From assembly GCF_007655135.1 (NCBI RefSeq), contig NC_045127.1, positions 18,456,199 through 18,520,198 on the forward strand: a stretch of DNA of 64,000 nt, in the 5' to 3' direction. Positions within the stretch are counted from its first letter, which is position 1. Every line of letters starts with the position of its first letter. The notes beneath the pieces were generated by a model. That model searched no databases. It saw only the letters and a list, made by a program, of their open reading frames with translations, and was not told where the DNA came from. The position numbers were made by a program, and so were the translations under genes. The DNA comes from Punica granatum. Taxonomy: Eukaryota; Streptophyta; Magnoliopsida; Myrtales; Lythraceae. Below are positions 1-15,100 of the stretch, one piece after another.

Positions 1-2573
1 CAAATCTGTATCAACAAGCCCAAGCCCAAAGAAGCATATCTTGGATATATTATGGAAATATTCTCGTGATATGGATGGGGAAGATGAGATGTCTTGATCT
101 ATAGACTGAGAATATTATTATCTTAATTTTGTAATATATTTAATGTAGAAATAAATATTTTTAGAATTGTATATGACTAGCAATTTTAGTTCGAGTCAAG
201 AGTCTAAAGTTTCCAATTTTAGAATAATTACTTATTTTGTTATAGGAAGTTACATGGTAACGTCTTAGATTCTAATTTCTTATTTTAGTTTCTTAGTTTT
301 CCTAGGCCTATATGTAGTCCATCTCAATGTACAAGAATTGAGAAATAAATATTTCAGAAACAATATTGATGAATGATACTTTGAGTTTGCTATAACTCTT
401 TGTTTTCGGCATATCGTTAGGGTTTAGCCGTGTTCTATTCCCTTCGAGTCTAAATTCAGATTTAGGCGCTAGAAATCGTGATCCACGCTGCGTCAATGAG
501 GCGGAGGATTTTCAGCTCAAATCTAAACAACAAGCCCAAGCCCAAAGAAGCATATCTTGGATATATTATGGAAATATTCTCGTGATATGGAAGGGGGAGA
601 TGAGATGTCTTGATCCATAGACTGAGATATATTATCTTAATTTTGTAATATATTTAATGTAGAAATAATATTTTTAGAATTATATATGACTAGCAATTTT
701 AGTTCGAGTCAAGAGTCTAAAGTTTCCAATTTTAGAATAATTACTTATTTTGTTTTAGGAAGTTACATGGTAACGTCCTAGATTCTAATTTCCTATTTTA
801 GTTTTTAGTTTTATTTGACTTATATATAGTCCATCTCAATGTACAAGAAGAGAACTAGATATTACAAAACAAAATTGATGAATGATACTTTGAGTTTGCT
901 ATAACCTTTGTTTTCGGCATATCGTTAGGGTTTAGCCGTGTTCTTTCCCTTCGAGTCTAAATTCAGATTTAGGCGCTAGAAATCGTGATCCACGCTGCGT
1001 CAATAGGCGGAGGATTTTCAAGTCAAATCTGTATCAACAAGCCCAAGCCCAAAGAAGTATATCTTGGATATATTATGGAAATATTCTCGTGATATGGATG
1101 GGAAGATGAGATGTCTTGATCTATAGACTGAGAATATTATTATCTTAATTTTGTAATATATTTAATGTAGAAATAATATTTTTAGATTATATATGACTAG
1201 CAATTTTAGTTCGAGTCAAGAGTCTAAAGTTTCCAATTTTAGAATAATTACTTATTTTGTTTTAGGAAGTTACATGGTAACGTCTTAGATTCTAATTTCT
1301 TATTTTAGTTTCTTAGTTTTCCTAGGCCTATATGTAGTCCATCTCAATGTACAAGAATTGAGAAATAAATATTTCAGAAACAATTATTGATGAATGATAC
1401 TTTGAGTTTGCTATAACTCTTTGTTTTCGGCATATCGTTAGGGTTTAGCCGTGTTCTATTCCCTTCGAGTCTAAATTCAGATTTAGGCGCTAGAAATCGT
1501 GATCCACGCTGCGTCAATGAGGCGGAGGATTTTCAGCTCAAATCTAAAACAACAAGCGCAAGCCCAAAGAAGCATATCTTGGATATATTATGGAAATATT
1601 CTCGTGATATGGAAGGGGGAAGATGAGATGTCTTGATCCATAGACTGAAATATTATTATCTTAATTTTGTAATATATTTAATTTAGACATAAATATTTTT
1701 AGAATTATATGACTAGCAATTTTAGTTCGAGTCAAGAGTCTAAAGTTTCCAATTTTGGAATAATTACTTATTTTGTTTTAGGAAGTTACATGGTAACGTC
1801 CTAGATTCTAATTTCCTATTTTAGTTTTTAGTTTTATTATTTATGTATTCATCTACAATAGTCCAATGTACAATTAGAGAGAACTAGATATTACAGAAAC
1901 AACAATTGATGAATGATACTTTGAGTTTGCTATAACTCTTTGTTTTCGGCATATCGTTAGGGTTTAGCCCTGTTCTATTTCCTTCGAGTCTAAATTCAGA
2001 TTTAGACGCTAGAAATCGTGATCCACGCTGCGTCAATGAGGCGAAGGATTTTCAGCTCAAATCTGTATCAACAAGCCCAAGCCCAAAAAAGCATATCTTG
2101 GGTATATTAAGGAAATATTCTCAAGATATGGATGGGGAAGATGAGATGTCTTGATCCATAGACTGAGAATATTATTATCTTAATTTTGTAATATATTTAA
2201 TGTAGAAATAAATATTTTTAGAATTATATATGACTAGCAATTTTAGTTCGAGTCAACAGTCTAAAGTTTCCAATTTTAGAATAATTACTTATTTTGTTTT
2301 AGGAAGTTACATGGTAACGTCTTAGATTCTAATTTCCTATTTTAGTTTCTTAGTTTTCCTAGGCCTATATGTAGTCCATCTCAATGTACAAGAATTGAGA
2401 AATAAATATTTCAGAAATAACTATTGATGAATGATACTTTGAGTTTGCTATAACTCTTTGTTTTCGGCATATCGTTAGGGTTTAGCCGTGTTCTATTCCC
2501 TTCGAGTCTAAATTCAGATTTAGGCGCTAGAAATCGTCATCCACGCTGCGTCAATAAGGCGGAGGATTTTCAA

Positions 2574-2997
2574 GTCAAATCTGTATCAACAAGCCCAAGC
2601 CCAAAAAAGCATATCTTGGATATATTATGGAAATATTGTGGTGATATGGATGGGGAAGATGAGATGTCTTGATCTATAGACTGAGAATATTATTATCTTA
2701 ATTTTGTAATATATTTAATGTAGAAATAAATATTTTTAGAATTGTATATGACTAGCAATTTTAGTTCGAGTCAAGAGTCTAAAGTTTCCATTTTAATGTA
2801 ACAAGATTGTGAGAATAAGTTTTCATAAACACTTATTTGATGAATATAACTTTGAGTTTGCTTGATACTCTTAACTCTTTTTGTTTTCGGCTTATCGTTA
2901 GGGTTTAGCCGTGTTCTATTCCCTTCGAGTATAAATTCAGATTTAGACGCTAGAAATCGTGATCCACGCTTCGTCAATGAGGCGAATGATTTTCAGC
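2574..2997 (+). repeat. Shortened, diverged satellite monomer
   Basis: This monomer is only ~424 bp. After AAAGTTTCCATTTTA it jumps straight to a variant of the AATGTACAAGA block, dropping about 90 bp that hold the TATA region, and its distal part is unlike the other copies (GATTGTGAGAATAAG, TGCTTGATACTCTTAACTC). It is the only clearly short unit in the array. An internal deletion followed by local divergence fits best. Confidence 0.75.
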
Positions 2998-5900
2998 TCA
3001 AATCTGTATCAACGAGCCCAAGCCCAAAAAAGCATATCTTGGGTATATTAAGGAAATATTCTCGAGATATGGATGGGGAAGATAAGATGTCTTGATCCAT
3101 ACACTAAGAATAATATTATCTTAATTTTGTAATATATTTAATTTAGACATAAATATTTTTAGAATTATATATGACTAGCAATTTTAGTTCGAGTCAAGTG
3201 TCTCAAGTTTCCAATTTTGGAATAATTACTTTTTTTGTTTTAGGAAGTTACATGGTAACGTCTTAGATTCTAATTTCCTATTTTAGTTTCTTAGTTTTCT
3301 TAGGCCTATATATAGTCCATTTCAATGTACAAGATTTGAGAAATAAATATTTCAAAAACAACTATTGAGGAATGATACTTTGAGTTTGCTATAACTGTTT
3401 GTTTTCGGCATATCGTTAGGGTTTAGCCGTGTTCTATTCCCTTCGAGTCTAAATTCAGATTTAGGCGCTAGAAATCGTCATCCACGCTGCGTCAATAAGG
3501 CGGAGGATTTTCAAGTCAAATCTGTATCAACAAGCCCAAGCCCAAAAAAGCATATCTTGGGTATATTATGGAAATATTCTCGTGATATGGATGGGGAAGA
3601 TGAGATGTCTTGATCCATAGACTGAGAATATTATTATCTTAATTTTGTAATATATTAATGTAGAATAAATATTTTTAGAATTATATATGACTAGCAATTT
3701 TAGTTCGAGTCAAGAGTCTAAAGTTTCCAATTTTGGAATAATTACTTATTTTGTTTGAGGAAGTTACATGGTAACGTCCTAGATTCTAATTTCCTATTTT
3801 AGTTTTTAGTTTTATTTGGCCTATATATAGTCCATCTCAATGTACAAGAATAGAGAACTAGATATTTCAGAAACAACATTGATGAATGATACTTTGAGTT
3901 TGCTATAACTCTTTGTTTTCGGCATATCCTTATGGTTTAGCCGTGTTCTATTCCCTTCGAGTCTAAATTCAGATTTAGACGCTAGAAATCGTGATCCACG
4001 CTGCGTCAATGAGGCGAAGGATTTTCAACTCAAATCTGTATCAACAAGCCCAAGCTCAAAGAAGCATATCTTGGATATATTAAGGAAATATTCTCGTGAT
4101 ATGGATGGGGAAGATGAGATGTCTTGATCCATAGACTGAGAATATTATTATCTTAATTTTGTAATATATTTAATGTAGAAATAAATATTTTTAGTATTAT
4201 ATATGACTAGCAATTTTAGTTCGAGTCAAGAGTCTAAAGTTTCCAATTTTGGAATAATTACTTATTTTGTTTTAGGAAGTTACATGGTAACGTCCAATAT
4301 TCTAATTTCCTATTTTAATTTTTAGTTTTATTTGGCCTATATATAGTCCATCTCAATGTACAAGAAGAGAGAACTAGATATTACAGAAACAACAATTGAT
4401 GAATGATACTTTGAGTTTGCTATAACTCTTTGTTTTCGGCTTATCGTTAGGGTTTAGCCGTGTTCTATTCCCTTCGAGTCTAAATTCAGATTTAGACGCT
4501 AGAAATCGTGATCCACCACGCTTGTCAATGAGGCGAAGGATTTTCAGCTCAAATCTATATCAACAAGCCCAAGCCCAAAAAGCATATCTTGGTATATTAA
4601 GGAAATATTCTCGTGATATGGATGGGGAAGATGAGATGTCTTGATCCATAGACTAAGAATAATATTATCTTAATTTTGTAATATATTTAATTAGACATAA
4701 ATATTTTTAGAATTATATATGACTAGCAATTTTAGTTCGAGTCAAGTGTCTAAAGTTTCAAATTTTGGAATAATTACTTATTTTGTCTTAGGAAGTTACA
4801 TGGTAACGTCCTAGATTCGAATTTCCTATTTTAGTTTTTAGTTTTATTTGGCTTATATATAGTCCATCTCAATGTACAAGAAGAGAGAACTAGATATTAC
4901 AAAAACAACAATTGATGACTAATACTTTGAGTTTGCTATAACTCTTTGTTTTCGGCAAATCGTTAGGGTTTAGCCGTGTTCTATTCCCTTCGAGTCTAAA
5001 TTTAGATTTAGACGCTAGAAATCGTGATCCACGCTGCGTCAATGAGGCGAAGGATTTTCAGCTCAAATCTGTATCAACAAGCCCAAGCCCAAAAAAGCAT
5101 ATCTTGGGTATATTTAAGAAATATTCTCTAGATATGGATGGGGAAGATGAGATGTCTTGATCCATACACTAAGAATAATATTATCTTAATTTTGTAATAT
5201 ATTTAATTTAGACATAAATATTTTTAGAATTATATATGACTAGCAATTTTAGTTCGAGTCAAGTGTCTAAGTTTTCCAATTTTGGAATAATTACTTTTTT
5301 TGTTTTAGGAAGTTACATGGTAACGTCTTAGATTCTAATTTCCTATTTTAGTTTCTTCTTTGTTTTCTTAGGCCTATATATAGTCCATCTCAATGTACAA
5401 GATTTGAGAAATAAATAAAAACAACTATTGATGAATGATACTTTGAGTTTGCTATAACTCTTTGTTTTTGGCATATCGTTAGGGTTTAGCCGTGTTCTAT
5501 TCCCTTCGAGTCTAAATTCAGATTTAGGCGCTAGAAATCGTGATCCACGCTGCGTCAATAGGCGGAGGATTTTCAAGTCAAATCTGTATCAACAAGCCCA
5601 AGCCCAAAGAAGCATATCTTGGATATATTATGGAAATATTCTCGTGATATGGAAGGGGGAAGATGAGATGTCTTGATCTATAGACTGAGAATATTATTAT
5701 CTTAATTTTGTAATATATTTAATGTAGAAATAAATATTTTTAGAATTGTATATGACTAGCAATTTTAGTTCGAGTCAAGAGTCTAAAGTTTCCAATTTTA
5801 GAATAATTACTTATTTTGTTTTGGAAGTTACATGGTAACGTCTTAGATTCTAATTTCCTATTTTGGTTTCTTAGTTTTCCTAGGCCTATATGTAGTCCAT

Positions 5901-8900
5901 CTCAATGTACAAGAATTGAGAAATAAATATTTCAGAAACGATTATTAATGAATGATACTTTCAGTTTGCTATAAATCTTTGTTTTCGGCATATCGTTAGG
6001 GTATAGCCGTGTTCTATTCCCTTCGAGTCTAAATTCAGATTTAGGCGCTAGAAATTGTGATCCACGCTTCGTCAATGAGGCGGAGGATTTTCAGCTCAAA
6101 TCTAAAACAACAAGCCCAAGCCCAAAGAAGCATATCTTGGATATATTATGGAAATATTCTCGTGATATGGATGGGGAAGATGAGATGTCTTGATCCATAG
6201 ACTGAGAATATTATTATCTTAATTTTGTAATATATTAATTTAGACATAAATATTTTTAGAATTATATATGACTAGCAATTTTAGTTCGAGTCAAGAGCCT
6301 AAAGTTTCCAATTTTGGAATAATTACTTATTTTGTTTTTGGAAGTTACATGGTAACGTCTTAGATTCTAATTTCCTATTTTAGTTTCTTAGTTTTCTTAG
6401 GCCTATATATAGTCCATCTCAATGTACAAGATTTGAGAAATAAGTATTTCAGAAACAACTATTGATGAAAGATACTTTGAGTTTGCTATAACTCTTTGTT
6501 TTCGACATATCGTTAGGGTTTAGCCGTGTTCTATTCCCTACGAGTCTAAATTCAGATTTAGGCGCTAGAAATCGTGATCCACGCTGCGTCAATGAGGCGG
6601 AGGATTTTCAGCTCAAATCTAAAACAACAAGCCCAAGCCCAAAGAAGCATATCTTGGATATATTATGGAAATATTCTCGTGATATGGAAGGGGGAAGATG
6701 AGATGTCTTGATCCATAGACTGAGAATATTATTATCTTAATTTTGTAATATAATTAATTTAGACATAAATATTTTTAGAATTATATATGACTAGCAATTT
6801 TAGTTCGAGTCAAGAGCCTAAAGTTTCCAATTTTGGAATAATTACTGATTTTGTTTTAGGAAGTTACATGGTAACGTCTTAGATTCTAATTTCCTATTTT
6901 AGTTTCTTAGTTTTCTTAGGCCTATATATAGTCCATCTCAATGTACAAGATTTGAGAAATAAGTATTTCAGAAACAACTATTGATGAAAGATACTTTGAG
7001 TTTGCTATAACTCTTTGTTTTCGGCATATCGTTAGGGTTTAGCCGTGTTCTATTTCCTTCGAGTCTAAATTCAGATTTAGACGCTAGAAATCGTGATCCA
7101 CGCTGCGTCAATGAGGCGAAGGATTTTCAGCTCAAATTTGTATCAACAAGCCCAAGCCCAAAAAAGCATATCTTGGGTATATTAAGGAAATATTCTCGAG
7201 ATATGGATGGGGAAAATGAGATGTCTTGATCCATAGACTGAGAATATTATTATCTTAGATTTGTAATATATTTAATGTAGAAATAAATATTTTTAGAATT
7301 ATATATGACTAGCAATTTTAGTTCGAGTCAAGAGTCTAAAGTTTCCAATTTTGGAATAATTACTTATTTTGTTTTAGGAAGTTACATGGTAACGTCCTAG
7401 ATTCTAATTTCCTATTTTAGTTTTTAGTTTTTATTTGCCTATATATAGTCCATCTCAATGTACAAGAATAGAGAACTAGATATTACAGAAACAACTATTG
7501 ATGAATGATACTTTGAGTTTGCTATAACTCTTTGTTTTCGGCATATCGTTAGGGTTTAGCCGTGTTCTATTCCCTTCGAGTCTAAATTCAGATTTAGACG
7601 CTAGAAATCGTGATCCACGCTTGCGTCAATGAGGCGAAGGATTTTCAGCTCAAATCTGTATCAACAAGCCCAAGCCCAAAAAGCATATCTTGGATATATT
7701 AAGGAAATATTCTCGTGATATGGATGGGGAAGATGAGATGTCTTGATCCATAGACTGAGAATATTATTATCTTAATTTTGTAATATATTTAATGTAGAAA
7801 TAAATATTTTTAGAATTATATATGACTAGCAATTTTAGTTCGAGTCAAGAGTCTAAAGTTTCCAATTTTGGAATAATTACTTATTTTGTTTGAGGAAGTT
7901 ACATGGTAACGTCCTAGATTCTAATTTCCTATTTTAGTTTTTAGTTTTATTTGGCCTATATATAGTCCATCTCAATGTACAAGAATAGAGAACTAGATAT
8001 TACAGAAACAACAATTGATGAATGATACTTTAAGTTTGCTATAACTCTTTGTTTTCGGCATATCGTTAGGGTTTAGCCCTGTTCTATTCCCTTCGAGTCT
8101 AAATTCAGATTTAGACGCTAGAAATTGTGATCCACGCTTCGTCAATGAGGCGAAGGATTTTCAACTCAAATCGGTATCAACAAGCCCAAGCTCAAAGAAG
8201 CATATCTTGGATATATTAAGGAAATATTCTCGTGATATGGATGGGGAAGATGAGATGTCTTGATCCATAGACTGAGAATATTATTATCTTAATTTTGTAA
8301 TATATTTAATGTAGAAATAATATTTTTAGTATTATATATAACTAGCAATTTTAGTTCGAGTTAAGAGTCTAAAGTTTCCAATTTTGGAATAATTACTTAT
8401 TTTGTTTGAGGAAGTTACATGGTAACGTCCTAGATTCTAATTTCCTATTTTAGTTTTTAGTTTTATTTGGCCTATATATAGTCCATCTCAATGTACAAGA
8501 ATAGAGAACTAGATATTACAGAAACAACAATTGATGAATGATACTTTAAGTTTGCTATAACTCTTTGTTTTCGGCATATCGTTAGGGTTTAGCCCTGTTC
8601 TATTCCCTTCGAGTTTAAATTCAGATTTAGGCGCTAGAAATCGTGATCCACGCTGCGTCAATGAGGCGGAGGATTTTCAGCTCAAATCTAAAACAACAAG
8701 CCCAAGCCCAAAGAAGCATATCTTGGATATATTATGGAAATATTCTCGAGATATGGATGAGGAAGATGAGATGTCTTGATCCATAGACTGAGAATAATAT
8801 TATCTTAATTTTGTAATATATTTAATTTAGACATAAATATTTTTAGAATTATATATGACTAGCAATTTTAGTTCGAGTCAAGAGTCTAAAGTTTCCAATT

Positions 8901-9196
8901 TTGGAATAATTACTTATTTTGTTTTAGGAAGTTACATGGTAACGTCCTATATTCTAATTTCCTATTTTAATTTTTAGTTTTATTTGGCCTATATATAGTC
9001 CATCTCAATGTACATGAAGAGAGAACTAGATATTACAGAAACAACAATTGAAGAATGATACTTTCAGTTTGCTATAACTCTTTGTTTTCGGCATATCGTT
9101 AGGGTATATCCGTGTTCTATTCCCTTCGAGTCTAAATTCAGATTTAGCGCTAGAAATCGTGATCCACGCTGCGTCAATGAGGCGGAAGGATTTTCA

Positions 9197-12100
9197 GCTC
9201 AAATCTAAATCAACAAGCCCAAGCCCAAAGAAGCATATCTTGGATATATTAGGAAATATTCTCGAGATATGGATGGGGAAGATGAGATGTCTTGATCCAT
9301 AGACTGAGAATAATATTATCTTAATTTTGTAATATATTTAATTTAGACATAAATATTTTTAGAATTATATATGACTAGCAATTTTAGTTCGAGTCAAGTG
9401 TCTAAAGTTTCCAATTTTGGAATAATTACTTTTTTTGTTTTAGGAAGTTACATGGTAACGTCTTAGATTCTAATTTCCTATTTTAGTTTCTTCGTTTTCT
9501 TAGGCCTATATATAGTCCATCTCAATGTACAAGATTTGAGAAATAAATATTTCAGAAACAACTATTGATGAAAGATACTTTGAGTTTGCTATAACTCTTT
9601 GTTTTCGGCATATCGTTAGGGTTTAGCCGTGTTCTATTCCCTTCGAGTCTAAATTCAGATTTAGGCGCTAGAAATCGTGATCCAGGCTGCGTCAATGAGG
9701 CGGAGGATTTTCAGCTCAAATCTAAAACAACAAGCCCAAGCCCAAAGAAGCATATCTTGGATATATTATGGAAATATTCTCGTGACATGGAAGGGGGAAG
9801 ATGAGATGTCTTGATCCATAGACTGAGAATATTATTATCTTAATTTTGTAATATATTTTACGTAGAAATAAATATTTTTAGAATTATATATGACTAGCAA
9901 TTTTAGTTCGAGTCAAGAGCCTAAAGTTTCCAATTTTGGAATAATTACTTATTTTGTTTTAGGAAGTTACTTGGTAACGTCTTAGATTCTAATTTCCTAT
10001 TTTAGTTTTTAATTTTATTTGGTCTATATATAGTCCATCTCAATGTACAAGAAGGGAGAACTAGATATTACAGAAACAACAATTGATGAATGATACTTTG
10101 AGTTTGCTATAACTCTTTGTTTTCGGCATATCGTTAGGGTTTAGCCGGGTTCTATTCCCTTCGAGTCTAAATTCAGATTTAGACGCTAGAAATCGTGATC
10201 CACGCTTCGTTAATGAGGCGAATGATTTTCAGCTCAAATCTATATCAACAAGCCCAAGCCCAAAAAAGCATATCTTGGGTATTTAAGGAAATATTCTCGA
10301 GATATGGGTGCGGAAGATGAGATGTCTTGATCCATAGACTGAGAATAATATTACCTTAATTATGTAATATATTTAATTTAGAAATAAATATTTTTAGAAT
10401 TATATATGACTAGCAATTTTAGTTCGAGTCAAGTGTCTAAAGTTTCAAATTTTGGAATAATTACTTATTTTGTCTTAGGAAGTTACATGGTAACGTCCTA
10501 GATTCGAATTTCCTATTTTAGTTTTTAATTTTATTTGGTCTATATATAGTCCATCTCAATGTACAAGAAGGGAGAACTAGATATTACAGAAACAACAATT
10601 GATGAATGATACTTTGAGTTTGCTATAACTCTTTGTTTTCGGCATATCGTTTGGGTTTAGCCCTGTTCTATTCCCTTCGAGTCTAAATTCAGATTTAGAC
10701 GCTAGAAATTGTGATCCACGCTCCGTCAATGAGGCGAAGGATTTTCAGCTCAAATCTGTATCAACAAGCCCAAGCTCAAAGAAGCATATCTTGGATATAT
10801 TAAGGAAATATTCTCGTGATATGGATGGGGAAGATGAGATGTCTTGATCCATAGACTGAGAATATTATTATCTTAATTTTGTAATATATTTAATGTAGAA
10901 ATAAATATTTTTAGAATTATATATGACTAGCAATTTTAGTTCGAGTCAAGAGTCTAAAGTTTCCAATTTTGGAATAATTACTTATTTTGTTTGAGGAAGT
11001 TACATGGTAACGTCCTAGATTCTAATTTCCTATTTTAGTTTTTAGTTTTATTTGGCCTATATATGGTCCATCTCAATGTACAAGAATAGAGAACTAGATA
11101 TTACAGAAACAACAATTGATGAATGATACTTTAAGTTTGCTATAACTCTTTGTTTTCAGCATATCGTTAGGGTTTAGCCCTGTTTTATTCCCTCCGAGTC
11201 TAAATTCAGATTTAGACGCTAGAAATCGTGATCCACGCTTCGTCAATGAGGCGAAGGATTTTCAGCTCAAATCTATATCCACAAGCCCAAGCCCAAAGAA
11301 GCATATCTTGGATATATTAAGGAAATATTCTCGTGATATGGATGGGGAAGATGAGATGTCTTGATCCATAGACTGAGAATATTATTATTTTAATTTTGTA
11401 ATATATTTAATGTAGAAATAAATATTTTTAGAATTATATATGACTAGCAATTTTAGTTCGAGTCAAGAGTCTAAAGTTTCCCATTTTGGAATAATTACTT
11501 ATTTTGTTTTAGGAAGTGACATGGTAACGTCCTATATTCTAATTTTCTATTTTAATTTTTAGTTTTATTTGGCCTATATATAGTCCATCTAAATGTACAA
11601 GAAGAGAGAACTAGATATTACAGAAACAACAATTGATGAATGATACTTTGAGTTTGCAATAACTCTTTGTTTTCGGCATATCGTTAGGGTTTAGCCGTGT
11701 TCTATTCCCTTCGAGTCTAAATTCAGATTTAGACGCTAGAAATCGTGATCCACGCTTCGTCAATGAGACGAAAGATTTTCAGCTCAAATCTATATCAACA
11801 AGCCCAAGCCCAAAAAAGCATATCTTGGGTATATTAAGGAAATATTCTCGAGATATGGATGAGGAAGATGAGATGTCTTGATCCATAGACTGAGAATAAT
11901 ATTATCTTAATTTTGTAATATATTTAATTTAGATATAAATATTTTTAGAATTATATATGACTAGCAATTGTAGTTCGAGTCAAGTGTCTAAAGTTTCCAA
12001 TTTTGGAATAATTACTTATTTTGTTTTAGGAAGTTACATGGTAACGTCCAATATTCTAATTTCCTATTTTAATTTTTAGTTTTATTTGGCCTATATATAG

Positions 12101-15100
12101 TCCATCTCAATGTACAAGACGAGAGAACTAGATATTACAGAAACAACAATTGATGAATGATACTTTGAGTTTGCAATAACTCTTTGTTTTCGGCATATCG
12201 TTAGGGTTTAGCCCTGTTCTATTCCCTTCGAGTCTAAATTCAGATTTAGGCGCTAGAAATCATGATCCAAGCTGCGTCAATGAGGCGGAGGATTTTCAGC
12301 TCAAATCTAAAACAACAAGCCCAAGCCCAAAGAAGCATATCTTGGATATATTATGGAAATATTCTCGAGATATGGATGAGGAAGATGAGATGTCTTGATC
12401 CATAGACTGAGAATAATATTATCTTAATTTTGTAATATATTTAATTTAGACATAAATATTTTTAGAATTATATATGACTAGCAATTTTAGTTCGAGTCAA
12501 GTGTCTAAAGTTTCCAATTTTGGAATAATTACTTATTTTGTTTTAGGAAGTTACATGGTAACGTCCAATATTCTAATTTCCTATTTTAATTTTTAGTTTT
12601 ATTTGGCCTATATATAGTCCATCTCAATGTACAAGAAGAGAGAACTAGATATTACAGAAACAACAATTGATGAATGATACTTTGAGTTTGCAATGACTCT
12701 TTGTTTTCGGCATATCGTTAGGGTTTAGCCGTGTTCTATTCCCTTCGAGTCTAAATTCAGATTTAGACGTTAGAAATCGTGATCCACGCTTTGTCAATGA
12801 GGCGAAGGATTTTCAGCTCAAATCTATATCAACAAGCCCAAGCCCAAAAAAGCATATCTTGGGTATATTATGGAAATATTCTCGAGATATGGATGGGGAA
12901 GATGAGATGTCTTGATCCATACACTAAGAATAATATTATCTTAATTTTGTAATGTATTTAATTTAGACATAAATATTTTTAGAATTATATATGACTAGCA
13001 ATTTTAGTTCGAGTCAAGTGTCTAAAGTTTCCAATTTTGGAATAATTACTTTTTTTGTTTTAGGAAGTTACATGGTAACGTCTTAGATTCTAATTTCCTA
13101 TTTTAGTTTTTTCGTTTTCTTAGGCCTATATATAGTCCATCTCAATGTACAAGATTTGAGAAATAAATATTTCAGAAACAACTATTGATGAAAGATACTT
13201 TGAGTTTGCTATAACTCTTTGTTTTCGACATATCGTTAGGGTTTAACCGTGTTCTATTCCCTTCGAGTCTAAATTCAGATGTAGGCGCTAGAAATCGTGA
13301 TCCACGCTGCGTCAATGAGGCGGAGGATTTTCAGCTCAAGTCTAAAACAACAAGCCCAAGCCCAAAGAAGCATATCTTGGATATATTATAGAAATATTCT
13401 CGTGATATGGAAGGGGGAAGATGAGATGTCTTGATCCATAGACTAAGAATATTATTATCTTAATTTTGTAATATATTTTACGTAGAAATAAATATTTTTA
13501 GAATTATATATGACTAGCAATTTTAGTTCGAGTCAAGAGCCTAAAGTTTCCAATTTTGGAATAATTACTTATTTTGTTTTAGGAAGTTACATGGTAACGT
13601 CTTAGATTCTAATTTCCTATTTTAGTTTTTAATTTTATTTGGCCTATATATAGTCCTATCTCAATGTACAAGAAGGGAGAACTAGATATTACAGAAACAA
13701 CAATTGATGAATGATACTTTGAGTTTGCTATAACTCTTTGTTTTCGGCATATCGTTAGGGTTTAGCCGTGTTCTATTTCCTTCGAGTCTAAATTCAGATT
13801 TAGACGCTAGAAATCATGATCCACGCTGCGTCAATGAGGCGAAGGATTTTTAGCTCAAATCTGTATCAACAAGCCCAAGCCCAAAAAAGCATATCTTGGG
13901 TATATTAAGGAAATATTCTCGAGATATGGATGGGGAAGATGAGATGTCTTGATCCATAGACTGAGAATATTATTATCTTAGATTTGTAATATATTTAATG
14001 TAGGAATAAATATTTTTAGAATTATATATGACTAGCAATTTTAGATCGAGTCAAGAGTCTAAAGTTTCCAATTTTGGAATAATTACTTATTTTGTTTGAG
14101 GAAGTTACATGGTAACGTCCTAGATTCTAATTTCCTATTTTAGTTTTTAGTTTTATTTGGCCTATATATAGTCCATCTCAATGTACAAGAATAGAGAACT
14201 AGATATTACAGAAACAACAATTGATAAATGATACTTTGAGTTTGCTATAACTCTTTGTTTTCGGCATATCGTTAGGGTTTAGCCGTGTTCTATTCCCTTC
14301 GAGTCTAAATTCAGATTTAGACGCTAGAAATCGTGATCCACGCTTCGTCAATGAGGCGAAGGATTTTCAGCTCAAATCTGTATCAACAAGCCCAAGGTCA
14401 AAGAAGCCATATCTTGGATATATTAAGGAAATATTCTCGTGATATGGATGGGGAAGATGAGATGTCTTGATCCATAGACTGAGAATATTATTATCTTAAT
14501 TTTGTAATATATTTAATGTAGAAATAAATATTTTTAGAATTATATATGACTAGCAATTTTAGTTCGAGTCAATAGTCTAAAGTTTCCAATTTTGAAATAA
14601 TTACTTATTTTGTTTGAGGAAGTTACATGGTAACGTCCTAGATTCTAATTTCCTATTTTAGTTTTTAGTTTTATTTGGCCTATATATGGTCCATCTCAAT
14701 GTACAAGAATAGAGAACTAGATATTACAGAAACAACAATTGATGAATGATACTTTAAGTTTGCTATAACTCTTTGTTTTCGGCATATCGTTAGGGTTTAG
14801 CCCTGTTCTATTCCCTTCGAGTCTAAATTCAGATTTAGACGCTAGAAATCGTGATCCACGCTTCGTCAATGAGGCGAAGGATTTTCAGCTCAAATCTGTA
14901 TCAACAAGCCCAAGCCCAAAGAAGCATATCTTGGATATATTAAGGAAATATTCTCGTGATATGGATGGGGAAGATGAGATGTCTTGATCCATAGACTGAG
15001 AATATTATTATCTTAATTTTGTAATATATTTAATGTAGAAATAAATATTTTTAGAATTATATATGACTAGCAATTTTAGTTTGAGTCAAGAGTCTAAAGT

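Noticed and set aside
308..5576. Recurrent 62-77 codon ORFs in the 1-15 kb array (MTQRGSRFLA...)
   Set aside because: They are the complement of one conserved satellite block, appear only where a monomer happens to lack a stop, and have no family resemblance or conservation beyond the DNA repeat.
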